NCBI GenBank assembly: GCA_949295675.1
Contig: CASFMA010000088.1
Span: 1-39,198 of the forward strand
DNA length: 39,198 nucleotides
Direction of reading: 5' to 3'
From: an uncultured Spirochaetales bacterium
GTDB lineage: Bacteria > Spirochaetota > Spirochaetia > Sphaerochaetales > Sphaerochaetaceae
The translations under genes were made by a program, and so were the position numbers. Below are positions 1-8,497 of the stretch, in pieces. Positions within the stretch are counted from its first letter, which is position 1. Each line of letters opens with the position of its first letter. The notes beneath the pieces are model-generated. The model made no database searches. It saw only the letters and a list, made by a program, of their open reading frames with translations, and was not told the DNA's origin.

Positions 1-323
1 GTTTCAAAGTCCTTTACGTTCTGTACCTCGTCGATGAAGAGGTATTTGACTCCATCCGCATCTGCAAAACCTTCATCGATAATACGCTCTAGGGCGTCAG
101 ATGTCTTTATGCCGATATAAGGTCGTTTATCAAGGTTGACAAACAGTATGTTTGTATCAGCAACACCCTTTTCTTTAAGTTCCTTTTGTATCAAGAGCAG
201 CAATGATGATTTTCCGCAGCGACGGACGCCGGTGAAGACTTTGATCATCTCCGTGTCTTGGTAGAATGGCCTGATTGCTGATAAATATTTCTCGCGAGGA
301 TACAGTTTCTTTTCATTCGGCAT
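1..323 (-). CDS. AAA ATPase, N-terminal part (runs off window)
   Basis: The minus strand is open from an ATG at 323 to the window edge, giving the first 107 or so residues of a larger protein. A P-loop GVRRCGKS lies at residues 32-39 and a Walker B-like YLFIDEVQ lies near the end of the visible part. This arrangement, with a basic run before GKS and DEVQ in Walker B, is typical of the prokaryotic AAA ATPase family that carries a C-terminal DUF4143 domain, which is not visible here. The family is common and variable, and its role is mostly unknown. There is no Shine-Dalgarno sequence; a perfect TATAAT ends six bases before the ATG. The family call is inferred from the two motifs only. Confidence 0.75.
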   Translation of the reverse strand, partial: MPNEKKLYPREKYLSAIRPFYQDTEMIKVFTGVRRCGKSSLLLLIQKELKEKGVADTNILFVNLDKRPYIGIKTSDALERIIDEGFADADGVKYLFIDEVQNVKDFE

Positions 324-329
324 GGCCTG

Positions 330-338
330 ATTATAGCA
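330..338 (-). promoter_or_regulatory. Extended -10 promoter of the ATPase gene
   Basis: Read on the minus strand this is TGC followed by TATAAT, an extended -10 box. No convincing -35 box is seen. Only six bases separate TATAAT from the ATG at 323, so transcription should begin at or next to the start codon and give a leaderless mRNA. Confidence 0.6.
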
Positions 339-522
339 CAAAACAGACTAAATCGATAAAAACTTCAAGAAAGTCTATTTCAGTCGGGATTTTCAGTTAT
401 TTTAGGCTAAATAAGGTCTCAGTCTCTGCGTAATTCAGCCGGTGTTCTTCACTCGTCGTGCTCAGCTGAGACTCAGCTCAATGGGATCTGATATCAGCTC
501 TATATCTAGAATCATCTAGCTC

Positions 523-560
523 ATAAAACAAAAAGCCCACCCCGTGTAGAGGTGGACTTT
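523..560 (-). terminator. Rho-independent terminator after glgC
   Basis: On the minus strand a ten-pair stem (arms 551-560 and 532-541, with one A-C mismatch) closes a nine-base loop and is followed by TTTTTGTTTT. It lies 70 bases after the glgC stop and ends the glgA-glgC unit. The rest of the 324-630 gap shows nothing else I can support. Confidence 0.75.
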
Positions 561-630
561 GTCTGTCTTATAGGCTCTCAATGTATTCTTGATGACATTG
601 GGCCTTATCCTGATATCTGATGCACTCCAA

Positions 631-1926
631 TCAGATTACAGTACCATCAGGGATTGCTGCGTTCTTGTTTATCACGATGATTCCATCGTGGATTGAGTAA
701 AGATCGAAGTCACCGTCCGGGCGAGGGATATTGTCGATGCCGATCCTGCAGTTCGATCCGATCCTTGCGTTCATATCTATGATAGCGCGCTTGATGATGG
801 TCGCCCTGCCGATTCCGATGTTCGGTATTCCCTTCCTTGCGTTGTTAGCTTTCTCTTCTTCTGTCTCATAGTGGGTCGCACCCATGCAGTACACTCCATC
901 CAGCGATGCGCCTGCTTCGATGAATGTCCTCACGCCTATGATTGAGTTCACGATATAGGCGTTCGTGATTATCGAGCCTTCGGATGTGAGGGAGTAGGAG
1001 ATATTGCAGAAGTTTGCCTTTGTCGCAGGAAGATGGCGGCGATGCGTGTAGATCGGCATCTCCTCATCGTAGAAGTTGAATGCCGGCTTCTCCGAGGCAA
1101 GATTGAGGTTCGTCTCATAGAATGCCTTGATCGTTCCGATGTCTTCCCAGAATCCGTCAAAGAGGAATGCAGAGACCTTCCTTGTCTTGATGATCTCAGG
1201 GATGATTTCCTTTCCGAAGTCAGTCTTGTCGTTGTTCAGGGCCTCTTCCATCGTCTTCGCATTGAAGATGTACATACCCATCGAGGCAAGATACTCATTG
1301 CTTTCATCCCTCTTCTGCCCAAGCTGTTCCTTGAGGCACTTCTCCGGGACTTTGTACTCCGTGATGTCCATATCAGGAGCTGGCTTCTCATAGAACTTCC
1401 TGATGAGGCCTTCGTCATCGGCTCCGATGATGCCAAGGCCTGTGGCCTGTGCCCTTGATATCGGCTTTGCAGCAATCGTAAGCTCTGCGCCTGACTTTAT
1501 GTGCCTGTCAAGCATCGTGCGGAAATCCATGCGGTAGAGCTGGTCACCGGAGAGGATCACATAGTAGTCGGCATTCTGGTCATGGAAGTGCTTGAGATTC
1601 TTCCTGACGGCATCAGCTGTTCCCTGATACCAGCTTTCGCTTGCGTATGTCTGCTCTGCAGCAAGGATTTCAACGAAGCCGCCAGAGAACTGGTCAAACT
1701 GATATGTGTTCGCGATATGGTTGTGAAGCGACGCGCTGTTGAACTGCGTAAGGACGTAAATCTGCCTCAGCCCGCTGTTGATACAGTTGGATATAGGGAT
1801 ATCAACAAGGCGGTACTTTCCCGCGAATGGAACGGCAGGCTTAGACCTGTCCATAGTCAGAGGGTAGAGCCTTGTTCCTCTACCTCCGCCTAAAACGATT
1901 GCAAGAGCTTTCTTCTTATTACTCAT
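631..1926 (-). CDS. glgC: Glucose-1-phosphate adenylyltransferase
   Basis: This enzyme makes ADP-glucose from glucose-1-phosphate and ATP, the committed step of bacterial glycogen synthesis. The 431-residue product begins MSNKKKALAIVLGGG, with the nucleotide-binding GGGRGTRLYPLT near residue 15, the substrate-site FYEKP segment in the middle, and a left-handed beta-helix-like C-terminal third that contains the conserved ETEEEK stretch. The reading frame is open 15 codons further upstream, but the ATG at 1926 is preceded by GGAGGT at the right distance and is the likely start. glgA ends 16 bases upstream, so the two form an operon; a terminator follows at 523-560. Confidence 0.95.
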   Translation of the reverse strand: MSNKKKALAIVLGGGRGTRLYPLTMDRSKPAVPFAGKYRLVDIPISNCINSGLRQIYVLTQFNSASLHNHIANTYQFDQFSGGFVEILAAEQTYASESWYQGTADAVRKNLKHFHDQNADYYVILSGDQLYRMDFRTMLDRHIKSGAELTIAAKPISRAQATGLGIIGADDEGLIRKFYEKPAPDMDITEYKVPEKCLKEQLGQKRDESNEYLASMGMYIFNAKTMEEALNNDKTDFGKEIIPEIIKTRKVSAFLFDGFWEDIGTIKAFYETNLNLASEKPAFNFYDEEMPIYTHRRHLPATKANFCNISYSLTSEGSIITNAYIVNSIIGVRTFIEAGASLDGVYCMGATHYETEEEKANNARKGIPNIGIGRATIIKRAIIDMNARIGSNCRIGIDNIPRPDGDFDLYSIHDGIIVINKNAAIPDGTVI

Positions 1927-1942
1927 AGCTACCTCCTCTGCA

Positions 1943-3370
1943 TTACCGTATGAGCGTACTATATAATCCAATATAATCAGAGGCTGATCTGTCCCAGGAG
2001 AAATCAGACCTCATTGCGTTCCTTATCGCCTTTTCCATCCTGCCTTTGTCCTTGAAGAACTCCAGCGCGCGGTCAAATCCGTCGATTATGGAATCGAGCG
2101 AAAGATCAGGGAACAGGAATCCTGTCCCTTTCTCAGGATTCTCCGTCAAGTCAATTATCGTGTCGGCAAGGCCTCCCGTGCGATGAGCTACAGGAAGAGT
2201 GCCGTACAGAAGCGAATACATCTGGTTCAGCCCGCATGGCTCGTACCGCGATGGCATAAGGAAAAAGTCCGCGGCCCCTTCTGTCTCATGTGCTACCTTG
2301 TTGCTGAACGCTATGCTGATCGAGAGGTTGTCATGGGTTCCGGCAAGTTCGCGGAGCCTGTCCTCGTAATGCTTGTCACCTGTGCCGACCACGATCATCT
2401 GGACCCGTTTCTTGAGCATCTCCTCAAGCGCTGGCTCCCTTCCCCCAAGAAGCTCGGCATATCCTTTCTGGTCTGCTATGCGTGATATCATCGCGAACAG
2501 CGGGATGTCAGGGTTGACCTCAAGACCGTGCTCTTCCTGTATCCTCGCCTTGAGGGCCCTCTTCCCGGAAAGGTCCCTGTATGTATAGTGCTCAGGGAAG
2601 AACTTGTCCTTTGAAGCGTTCCATTCAGCTGTATCGAGCCCGTTTATGATGCCGTAGAGCATGGACTGACGGCTTCGGAGTATCCCGTCCATACCGCAGC
2701 CGAACTCTGGAGTCGTTATCTCTTTTGCATATGTCGGTGAGACTGTCGTTATCGCATCAGCGTCTATGAGGGCCGAGTGCATCATGTTCAGCCTTTCATG
2801 GCCGGGCTTGCCTGTGAAGGCCTCCTCGGGGAACCTGTCTCCCGAAAGCACTGCATCATAGCGCGAGAAATCTCCCTGGTAGGCGAGGTTATGGATAGTG
2901 AATATCGTCTTCGCCCTGATCTTCTCCTTCTTCGCATAGAACGGAACCAGCCCCGCTGTCCAGTCGTGGCAGTGGATTATATCGACAGGCCATCCTGTGG
3001 CCTTTATATATGCAGGGACGCACTTCGCCATCAGCGTGAACCGCTCGGCATTGTCCGGATATGGCTCGAAGGATGTGTCGCCGTATATTCCGCTTCGCTC
3101 TGTGAAGTATGGATGCTGGATACCTATGTACTCAACTCCATTGGTCTTCTTCGATACCGTGGATACCTCTGTCTCTCCGCCAAGCATCTCCACAGAGAAT
3201 CTGGAGCTTTCCTTGAAGCCTTTACGGTCGATGAATGAGTACATCGGCATCAGTATCCTGACATCGAGTCCCTTTCTCTTGAGAGCAGGGGAAAGAGAAC
3301 CTATTACATCAGCAAGCCCCCCTGATTTCGAATATGGGACCGCTTCGCTTGTTACCATCAGGATATTCAT
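1943..3370 (-). CDS. glgA: Glycogen synthase (ADP-glucose type, GT5)
   Basis: This enzyme transfers glucose from ADP-glucose to the non-reducing end of an alpha-1,4-glucan. The 475-residue protein starts MNILMVTSEAVPYSKSGGLAD; KSGGL is the ADP-binding KxGGL motif. The C-terminal Rossmann half holds the conserved PSRYEPCGLNQM and HRTGGLADT segments. Length is normal for GlgA. It is the first gene of the glgA-glgC pair. There is no Shine-Dalgarno sequence before the ATG; a -10 box ends eight bases upstream, so the mRNA is probably leaderless or nearly so. No branching enzyme or phosphorylase is nearby. Confidence 0.95.
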   Translation of the reverse strand: MNILMVTSEAVPYSKSGGLADVIGSLSPALKRKGLDVRILMPMYSFIDRKGFKESSRFSVEMLGGETEVSTVSKKTNGVEYIGIQHPYFTERSGIYGDTSFEPYPDNAERFTLMAKCVPAYIKATGWPVDIIHCHDWTAGLVPFYAKKEKIRAKTIFTIHNLAYQGDFSRYDAVLSGDRFPEEAFTGKPGHERLNMMHSALIDADAITTVSPTYAKEITTPEFGCGMDGILRSRQSMLYGIINGLDTAEWNASKDKFFPEHYTYRDLSGKRALKARIQEEHGLEVNPDIPLFAMISRIADQKGYAELLGGREPALEEMLKKRVQMIVVGTGDKHYEDRLRELAGTHDNLSISIAFSNKVAHETEGAADFFLMPSRYEPCGLNQMYSLLYGTLPVAHRTGGLADTIIDLTENPEKGTGFLFPDLSLDSIIDGFDRALEFFKDKGRMEKAIRNAMRSDFSWDRSASDYIGLYSTLIR

Positions 3371-3378
3371 ACTGAAAA

Positions 3379-3407
3379 ATTATGAGCCAGCAGTAATCAT
3401 AAAGCAA
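3379..3407 (-). promoter_or_regulatory. Promoter of glgA-glgC
   Basis: On the minus strand TTGCTT (3407-3402), a 17-base spacer and CATAAT (3384-3379) form a sigma70-type promoter. The -10 box ends eight bases before the glgA ATG. It overlaps the edge of the terminator of the upstream trxB operon. Confidence 0.5.
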
Positions 3408-3408
3408 G

Positions 3409-3451
3409 GAAAAAACCGCTGATATAGGGCGAAAACCTCGATAATCAGCGG
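3409..3451 (-). terminator. Rho-independent terminator after trxB
   Basis: On the minus strand CCGCTGAT (3451-3444) pairs perfectly with ATCAGCGG (3423-3416), and TTTTTTCC follows. It lies between the trxB stop and the glgA promoter and separates the two transcription units. The 20-base loop is long. Confidence 0.7.
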
Positions 3452-3485
3452 AAAATCATTGAGAAACAGCCTCAGTCAGCACGTG

Positions 3486-4385
3486 TCATAGGTTCTGTAT
3501 ATAATGGTCTGCGCTATGAGCGGCTACGGCACCGTCCCCTGCAGCTGTCACCACCTGCCTGAAAGGCGTTGTCCTCACGTCCCCGGCCGCAAAGAAGCCT
3601 GGAAGGGATGTACGCATCTCACCGTCAGTCCTTATGAAGCCTCCATCGGTCTCGACGATATCCTTCACAGCTTCAGTATTGGGCTCTATGCCGACAAATA
3701 CGAAGAGGGCGGATGTCTTTATCTCGGTGCCGTCATCGAGCGTCACAGAAGAGACCTTCCTGCCATCTCCGCTTACGCTTCTCACGTTCCTGCCGAGTTC
3801 AAGCGCAATGTTATCCTTCGCCCTTACCCTGTCCTGCAGCACTTTCTGGCCCCTGAATTCCTGCCGTCTGTGGACGATTGTCACCTTAGAGCATATCTTG
3901 GAGAGGTAAAGCGCATCCGTAAGCGCGGTGTCTCCGCCGCCGACGACAACCACGTCCTCACCCTTGAAGAATGGGCCATCGCATGTAGCGCAGTAGCTTA
4001 CGCCTTTTCCCTGGTACTCGTGCTCTCCTTCGCATCCAAGCTCCCTGTGCCTTGCGCCTGCTGCCCAGATCACGGCTTTCGCGCTTATATCACCGTCTGA
4101 TGTGTGCACGACGAAGGCGTTCCCGTCCTTCTCTACAGATGTGGCCTCTGAGAACAATATCTCGACGCCGAAGTCCACCGCCTGCCTCTCAAGGCTTTCG
4201 GCAAGGGCGTATCCGCTTGTCTTTTCCTTCCCTGGATAGTTCTCTATCTCATCGATGTACAGAAGCTGCCCGCCTGGCGCCAGTGCATCGAGCGCGATCA
4301 CAGAGTAGCCTGCGCGTGCGGCGTACTGGGCCGCAGAGAGCCCTGCCGGACCGCATCCTGCAACGAGAATATCACAATCACGCAT
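3486..4385 (-). CDS. trxB: Thioredoxin-disulfide reductase
   Basis: This flavoenzyme passes electrons from NADPH to thioredoxin. The 299 residues show an FAD-binding GCGPAG at 10-15, the redox-active pair CATC at 132-135, an NADPH-binding GGGDTA at 149-154, and the closing FAD segment FFAAGDVRT near residue 265. Length is close to the usual 305-320. It is the last gene of the TPR protein-tsaE-tsaB-trxB operon and overlaps the end of tsaB by eight bases, so it is probably translationally coupled. A terminator follows at 3409-3451. Confidence 0.93.
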   Translation of the reverse strand: MRDCDILVAGCGPAGLSAAQYAARAGYSVIALDALAPGGQLLYIDEIENYPGKEKTSGYALAESLERQAVDFGVEILFSEATSVEKDGNAFVVHTSDGDISAKAVIWAAGARHRELGCEGEHEYQGKGVSYCATCDGPFFKGEDVVVVGGGDTALTDALYLSKICSKVTIVHRRQEFRGQKVLQDRVRAKDNIALELGRNVRSVSGDGRKVSSVTLDDGTEIKTSALFVFVGIEPNTEAVKDIVETDGGFIRTDGEMRTSLPGFFAAGDVRTTPFRQVVTAAGDGAVAAHSADHYIQNL

Positions 4386-5067
4386 TCCTGCTTTCCTCCA
4401 TCTTCTTCATCAGCGCCTCCTCAGCATCTGAGCGCCTTATGTATACAGGACCTTCACCGATATCATCAGGGCCTGCCTCCTCAAGCTTCCTCAGCCCGAG
4501 GGCGATCAGCGCCTTTGAGATGTTCCTCGGGCTTCCGCTGTCAACTACGCACCGTGTTCCCTCCGGGAGCTTTGACGCGAACAGTGCGGCGTCAGGACCT
4601 GTGATGAGTGCCGGGATATCCTCGTCCTGGAGCAGGGGAAGGACATCCTCCGCATTCCCGTCCCTGTCCTCCATGATTGTCCTCTGGCCCTTCTTCGCCG
4701 AGATGTAGAATTTCCTCTTCTTCGCATCTATCACAGATATGACTGCTCCTGGATAGAACGATACCGCCTGGCATATGGCATCGAGCGTCGGGATAGACAC
4801 TACAGGGATCGAAAGGGCAGAGGCTATTCCTTTCGCGCTTGCCATGCCGATCCTCAGCCCTGTGAACGAGCCAGGCCCCTTTGCCACGACGATGAGCGAA
4901 AGATCTGAAATATCGAGCGAGAACCGGGAAAGCAGGCTCTCTATCTCCGGGAGAAGATCCTCAGAGTGTGAGAATGGCCCTTCCACGAGGCGCTCTTCAT
5001 AGCCATTGTCTGTCTTCAGCGCTATTGAGAGTATGGCTGTGGATGTATCTATTGCAAGGATGTTCAT
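4378..5067 (-). CDS. tsaB: tRNA t6A modification protein TsaB (YeaZ)
   Basis: TsaB is the non-catalytic partner of TsaD, and with TsaE it is needed to place threonylcarbamoyl on A37 of tRNAs that read ANN codons. The 229-residue product begins MNILAIDTSTAILSIAL, followed by SHSEDLLP and KGPGSFTGLRIG, all hallmarks of the ASKHA-fold TsaB family. The start overlaps the tsaE stop by four bases (ATGA), and the end overlaps trxB. TsaD and TsaC are not in the window. Confidence 0.92.
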   Translation of the reverse strand: MNILAIDTSTAILSIALKTDNGYEERLVEGPFSHSEDLLPEIESLLSRFSLDISDLSLIVVAKGPGSFTGLRIGMASAKGIASALSIPVVSIPTLDAICQAVSFYPGAVISVIDAKKRKFYISAKKGQRTIMEDRDGNAEDVLPLLQDEDIPALITGPDAALFASKLPEGTRCVVDSGSPRNISKALIALGLRKLEEAGPDDIGEGPVYIRRSDAEEALMKKMEESRNA

Positions 5068-5480
5068 ATGCTGATCCCCTCTATCTCGATATTCCGGCTC
5101 TGGTCTTCGTTTATCGTTATGCTGATATAGACAGTGTCCTCAGGAAGCATGTCCTCGATCTTCTCAGACCATTCTATGAGCGTTATGCCATCAGGATACA
5201 GGAACTCCTCACCGCCCATCGACTCGAATTCGTCCTCGCCAGACAGCCTGTACAGGTCAAGATGGTACATCTTCATCGAGCTTCCGTCGTATTCCTGGAC
5301 GATCGTGAACGTAGGGGACACTATGGCTTCCTTTATCCCGATTGCCTTCGCTATGCCTTTGGCAAGCACTGTCTTGCCAGCCCCAAGGGAGCCTCTCAGC
5401 GATACGACAGAGCCTTTCTTCAGCTTTCTTCCGAGATCTTCCCCGATCTGCAGCGTCATCGCATCTGAAGTTGAGATCAT
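5064..5480 (-). CDS. tsaE: tRNA t6A modification ATPase TsaE (YjeE)
   Basis: TsaE is the small P-loop ATPase that drives turnover of the TsaBDE complex in t6A synthesis. The visible motifs are SLRGSLGAGKTVLAKGIA (P-loop), SPTFTIVQEY (switch region), HLDLYRL (Walker B-like) and LIEWSEKIEDMLP near the C-terminus. I choose the ATG at 5480 (138 residues), because GGAGG stands just upstream and the ATG overlaps the stop of the TPR gene as ATGA; the longer open frame would add 11 poor residues. Next to tsaB, the assignment is very secure. Confidence 0.93.
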   Translation of the reverse strand: MISTSDAMTLQIGEDLGRKLKKGSVVSLRGSLGAGKTVLAKGIAKAIGIKEAIVSPTFTIVQEYDGSSMKMYHLDLYRLSGEDEFESMGGEEFLYPDGITLIEWSEKIEDMLPEDTVYISITINEDQSRNIEIEGISI

Positions 5481-6730
5481 TGTCCGCCTCCATGGTGATG
5501 ATGGCACCCGCATTCCTCAGGTGGCTCACCGTTCATGATCTCGGCTATTTCCTCCTGATAGGCATCATCATCCTCTTCCTCGTTATGCACGATCTCCTCG
5601 TGCACCATCTCGCCGATCTTCTCGCCTGTGGCCTTCTCATATTCCTCTATGAGGCTTGCCACGATCTTGTCGTCGCCTGACAGGAACCTTGCCCTTTCAA
5701 GATACTCCCTTGCCTCATCGAACTCCTTGTCTCCGAGATACAGATAGGAGAGGTTCGATGCCACCGTGAGATTCTCAGGGTCGAGATCGGCCGCTGTCTC
5801 CAGATAGGTCTTTGCAAGAGTCCTGTTGCCGCATTCAAGCTCGCAGATCGACAGCTCATTGTAGATATCTGATGAGGATTCACCAAGCTCAAGGCATTTC
5901 AGCAGGTCTTTCCTTGCCTCTTCGTAGCGTCCCATCTTCCTCATGGCCCACGCTCGAAGGAAGTATCCGTTCCATATCTTCGGGTTCTTCTTCACGAAGC
6001 CATTGGTTATCTCTATCGTCTTCTCAGGCTCTCCCAGCATGATATAGTCATAGGCTGCCTTTATGTCCTCATCGTTCTCAAGCTGGAAGGAGATCCTCGA
6101 CAGGAGCTTCTTCATCTCCTGCTTCTTCTCTCCCTCTGAAGCGACTGACATGTAGCGCTCAAGGTAGTCTTTCGCATCCTCAAGGTTTCCCATGTATGCC
6201 TCGAAAGAGGAAAGCTCTGCCAGTATGCGCTCATCCTCTCCGAATCTCCTCAGGCCGTCCAGAAGGGTATGCCGGGCCTTCGAGAGGTACTCGTCCTCCT
6301 CCTCATCCTTCTTCTTGTCCCTCGCATCCACTGCCATGTATGAGTAGAGCGTTGCAAGGTTTATGCAGGATGCAGACTGGGGCAGGAGGTGGTAGACTGC
6401 AAGGAAAAGCTCCTCTGCAAAATCGTAGTCCTTCTGCTGCTCCTTTGCGATCGCAGCCTCGTTCAGCCTTTCCGCGATTGTCGGATCGAGCGCCTTCACA
6501 AGCTCCCTGTAGTACTGGAAGTTCTCAGCTGCCTCGTCATAGGCTATGATGAACAGCATCCCGGCCATGATCGATTCAATCGTTATGTCTTCCTTCCTCA
6601 GCCTTGATGATCCTGGCATGAGCTGCACAGGAAGCATTATATCAGGATTGAGATGGAAGCTGTCTGTTTCGATGTGCATGCCTTCCGGCACCTTCACGTA
6701 TCTGATGTTCCTGAGTTTATCTTTTTCCAT
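5477..6730 (-). CDS. TPR-repeat protein with a Cys/His-rich tail
   Basis: The 416-residue product, from the ATG at 6730, starts MEKDKLRNIRYVKVPEGMHI. An N-terminal region of about 110 residues is followed by several helical pairs with TPR-like spacing (for example around 240-265 and 275-375, with AMRKMGRYEEARKDLLKC and LYLGDKEFDEAREYLERA). A very acidic stretch follows, and the last residues are ECGCHHHHGGGQ at 405-416, which looks like a metal-binding tail. No signal peptide is seen from this start. It is the first gene of the operon with tsaE, tsaB and trxB and overlaps tsaE by four bases. There is no Shine-Dalgarno sequence; TATTTT lies six bases before the ATG. Function unknown; a scaffold or chaperone-type role is only inference. 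The frame is open 42 codons further upstream. Confidence 0.75.
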   Translation of the reverse strand: MEKDKLRNIRYVKVPEGMHIETDSFHLNPDIMLPVQLMPGSSRLRKEDITIESIMAGMLFIIAYDEAAENFQYYRELVKALDPTIAERLNEAAIAKEQQKDYDFAEELFLAVYHLLPQSASCINLATLYSYMAVDARDKKKDEEEDEYLSKARHTLLDGLRRFGEDERILAELSSFEAYMGNLEDAKDYLERYMSVASEGEKKQEMKKLLSRISFQLENDEDIKAAYDYIMLGEPEKTIEITNGFVKKNPKIWNGYFLRAWAMRKMGRYEEARKDLLKCLELGESSSDIYNELSICELECGNRTLAKTYLETAADLDPENLTVASNLSYLYLGDKEFDEAREYLERARFLSGDDKIVASLIEEYEKATGEKIGEMVHEEIVHNEEEDDDAYQEEIAEIMNGEPPEECGCHHHHGGGQ

Positions 6731-7009
6731 AACCGCAAAATACCTATAGCGACGGTTGCTGTATGCTCTTGAACTAGGTTCAAGGGGGGATCTCTGTTGT
6801 CCGCTTTCTGTTCCTAGGATAAGGAGCAATGCCGCTAAGACTATTCCGGATCCCAATTATATGGTTTGCTCCAAGAGGCTTCAGATGAACCGTCCTATAG
6901 GCAATAGGATGATAGCATGTATATCGGAAATATGGAACTGCCTATGTGCCTTGCCATGATTTCATCCGCAGCTCTTGTCCGCATCCTTCTGTGATAGTAT
7001 TCTTCTTTC

Positions 7010-7486
7010 ATGCAGGAATTCTTCATAGGTTTAGGTATTGGTCTTGCTGTAGCTGCAGTCACAGCGCTTTATTTCTCCTCTAAGCTCAGCAGGCTCCGCA
7101 AGGAGAAGGAGCAGGAGATCGCCAAGTTCAAGGATATGCTTGCCGCAAGGATGGAGCTTGAGTCCGAAGGGCTGAAGAAGGTAAAGGATGAGAACGATGA
7201 GCTGCGCAAGGCGAATGAGAATCTCCGTATCTCGCTTATGGCGATGCGTGAGAAGCCTGGACGCAAGGAAGTTCAGAAGCTGCAGGTCATGCAGAAGGCT
7301 GTTGACAGGCTCACGCTCAACAGCCCCGGATTCGCGACTGCCTGGCAGGTTGCCATGCGCGATAGCGAGGAGGAGTTCCAGAGGATGTATTCAGGCATAG
7401 TTCCCTTCATCAAGAGGCATATAGCCGGAAAGAGCGAGGCGCAGCTTGTTGATGTGAAGGAAGGGGATGATGATGTCACTGAATGA
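7010..7486 (+). CDS. Small membrane-anchored coiled-coil protein, unknown
   Basis: The 158-residue product has one hydrophobic segment at about residues 4-24 (FFIGLGIGLAVAAVTALYF). A highly charged region predicted by eye to be a coiled coil follows (about 28-85, rich in Lys and Glu), then a more globular C-terminal part, and the acidic end EGDDDVTE. It should be a single-pass inner membrane protein with its bulk in the cytoplasm. The layout recalls YhcB-type proteins, but I see no specific motif, so the function is left open. It is a single-gene unit; TAGTAT lies nine bases before the ATG and there is no Shine-Dalgarno sequence. The 3' end overlaps the next gene (opposite strand) by 11 bases. 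The 279-base gap upstream shows nothing else I recognise. Confidence 0.7.
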   Translation: MQEFFIGLGIGLAVAAVTALYFSSKLSRLRKEKEQEIAKFKDMLAARMELESEGLKKVKDENDELRKANENLRISLMAMREKPGRKEVQKLQVMQKAVDRLTLNSPGFATAWQVAMRDSEEEFQRMYSGIVPFIKRHIAGKSEAQLVDVKEGDDDVTE

Positions 7487-8246
7487 TCTCTATTGATTTG
7501 TCAGAGACTCTGTACCTGTATTCTGTATTCTTGCTCTTCGATCGGTATGTATGGCCCAGGCTTATGTAGCCCTCTGTCTCGAACCGTTCCCTCTTGTCAG
7601 GCGAGAGGAATATGTTCGGTATGATCCTGGCATCTGTGGTGTAGCTGTTCACGTTGCCATACTTGAAGTTCATGGTCTCGACCTGCAGTATGAAAAGCGG
7701 GGCGATTGAGTGTATGCCGATGCGTAGGGTCGTGTTCTTTGCTATGTTTATCCTGAACCCCATGTCGAGGTCAAAGCCAATGTCCATCTCCACATCTGTC
7801 GAGACGCTGCTTCCTTTCTGCTCGACGTTGTTGTAGCGGATGCTCGTGAGGAAGCCCGTGCCCATGTACCAGAGGATGTCCTCCCCGACAAGATAGCGGA
7901 ATGACGGTCCTATGGAGAGCGATAGCGAGAAGGATGTCTCGAGCATCGTCTTGATAGAGTCGGAGGACTGCTCCCCGCTCTCCGTTTCCTCCTCATCCTC
8001 ATCATCGAATATGGCGGAGAGTGATGAGTATGGCGCCTGTATGCCTATGCGCAGGTAAATGCCTGTCCTCATCTCCTCGCCGATGAAGCCATAGCCTGTG
8101 TAATCTATTCCGAAGCGTTTGTCGTCATTGACCATGAGAGAGTCTGTGATCGTCCTGAAGAATGTTATGTCATAGCCTGGGAATACCGGAGCGGCATAGA
8201 GCAACGGCATGGCAATGAGCATGAATACGATGATGATCTTCCTCAC
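7476..8246 (-). CDS. Secreted or outer-membrane-type protein, unknown
   Basis: The product from the GTG at 8246 is about 256 residues with a clear signal peptide (RKIIIVFMLIAMPLLYA, cleavage probably after AYA/AA). The rest alternates short polar and hydrophobic runs in a way that suits a beta-barrel. A conspicuous acidic loop, DDEDEEETESGE, near residue 85 would be an exposed turn. GGAGG stands five bases before the GTG; an in-frame ATG 12 bases further up (8258) lies too close to the -10 box. A promoter is seen at 8263-8290. I recognise no family; the barrel call is inference from pattern. Confidence 0.6.
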   Translation of the reverse strand: MRKIIIVFMLIAMPLLYAAPVFPGYDITFFRTITDSLMVNDDKRFGIDYTGYGFIGEEMRTGIYLRIGIQAPYSSLSAIFDDEDEEETESGEQSSDSIKTMLETSFSLSLSIGPSFRYLVGEDILWYMGTGFLTSIRYNNVEQKGSSVSTDVEMDIGFDLDMGFRINIAKNTTLRIGIHSIAPLFILQVETMNFKYGNVNSYTTDARIIPNIFLSPDKRERFETEGYISLGHTYRSKSKNTEYRYRVSDKSIEIIQ

Positions 8247-8262
8247 CACAGCCTCCATCTGT

Positions 8263-8290
8263 AAGATAGCATAGGTTGCGGAGTTGTCAA
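8263..8290 (-). promoter_or_regulatory. Promoter of the secreted protein gene
   Basis: On the minus strand TTGACA (8290-8285), a 16-base spacer and TATCTT (8268-8263) form a good sigma70-type promoter. The expected start at about 8256 leaves a leader of roughly ten bases that holds GGAGG before the GTG at 8246. Confidence 0.65.
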
Positions 8291-8304
8291 AACATGCCAT
8301 GTGA

Positions 8305-8334
8305 TAAGAAAAGCCCCAACATTGAAGTTGAGGC
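8305..8334 (-). terminator. Terminator after tRNA-Pro
   Basis: On the minus strand GCCTCAAC (8334-8327) pairs with GTTGGGGC (8320-8313) through one G-T pair across a six-base loop, and TTTTCTTATC follows. It lies immediately downstream of tRNA-Pro. Confidence 0.75.
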
Positions 8335-8340
8335 TCATTA

Positions 8341-8413
8341 TCGGGACGAATGGACTCGAACCATCGATATCCTGCTCCCAAAGCAGGCGCCATAGCCGCT
8401 AGGCGACGTCCCG
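8341..8413 (-). tRNA. tRNA-Pro (anticodon UGG)
   Basis: The acceptor stem CGGGACG pairs with CGTCCCG, and the discriminator base is A. The anticodon arm is CCTGC, loop TTTGGGA, GCAGG, so the anticodon is TGG (UGG). The T arm carries GGTTCGAGTCC. The 3' CCA is not encoded. A strong promoter lies upstream (8430-8458) and a hairpin terminator downstream, so it is a stand-alone unit. Confidence 0.95.
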
Positions 8414-8429
8414 TTCAGCAACAGGAGAG

Positions 8430-8458
8430 AGAATAGGGGAAAGGAAAAGACTTGTCAA
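8430..8458 (-). promoter_or_regulatory. Promoter of tRNA-Pro
   Basis: On the minus strand TTGACA (8458-8453), a 17-base spacer and TATTCT (8435-8430) match the sigma70 consensus closely. It lies 16 bases before the tRNA. Confidence 0.8.
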
Positions 8459-8497
8459 TACTATTTCATGATAATCTTTTCAGCTATCATCTCTGGC

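Noticed and set aside
6731-7009. A small structured RNA (SRP RNA, tmRNA, RNase P) in the gap
   Set aside because: I looked for the conserved cores of these RNAs and found none; no strong promoter-terminator pair frames the gap.
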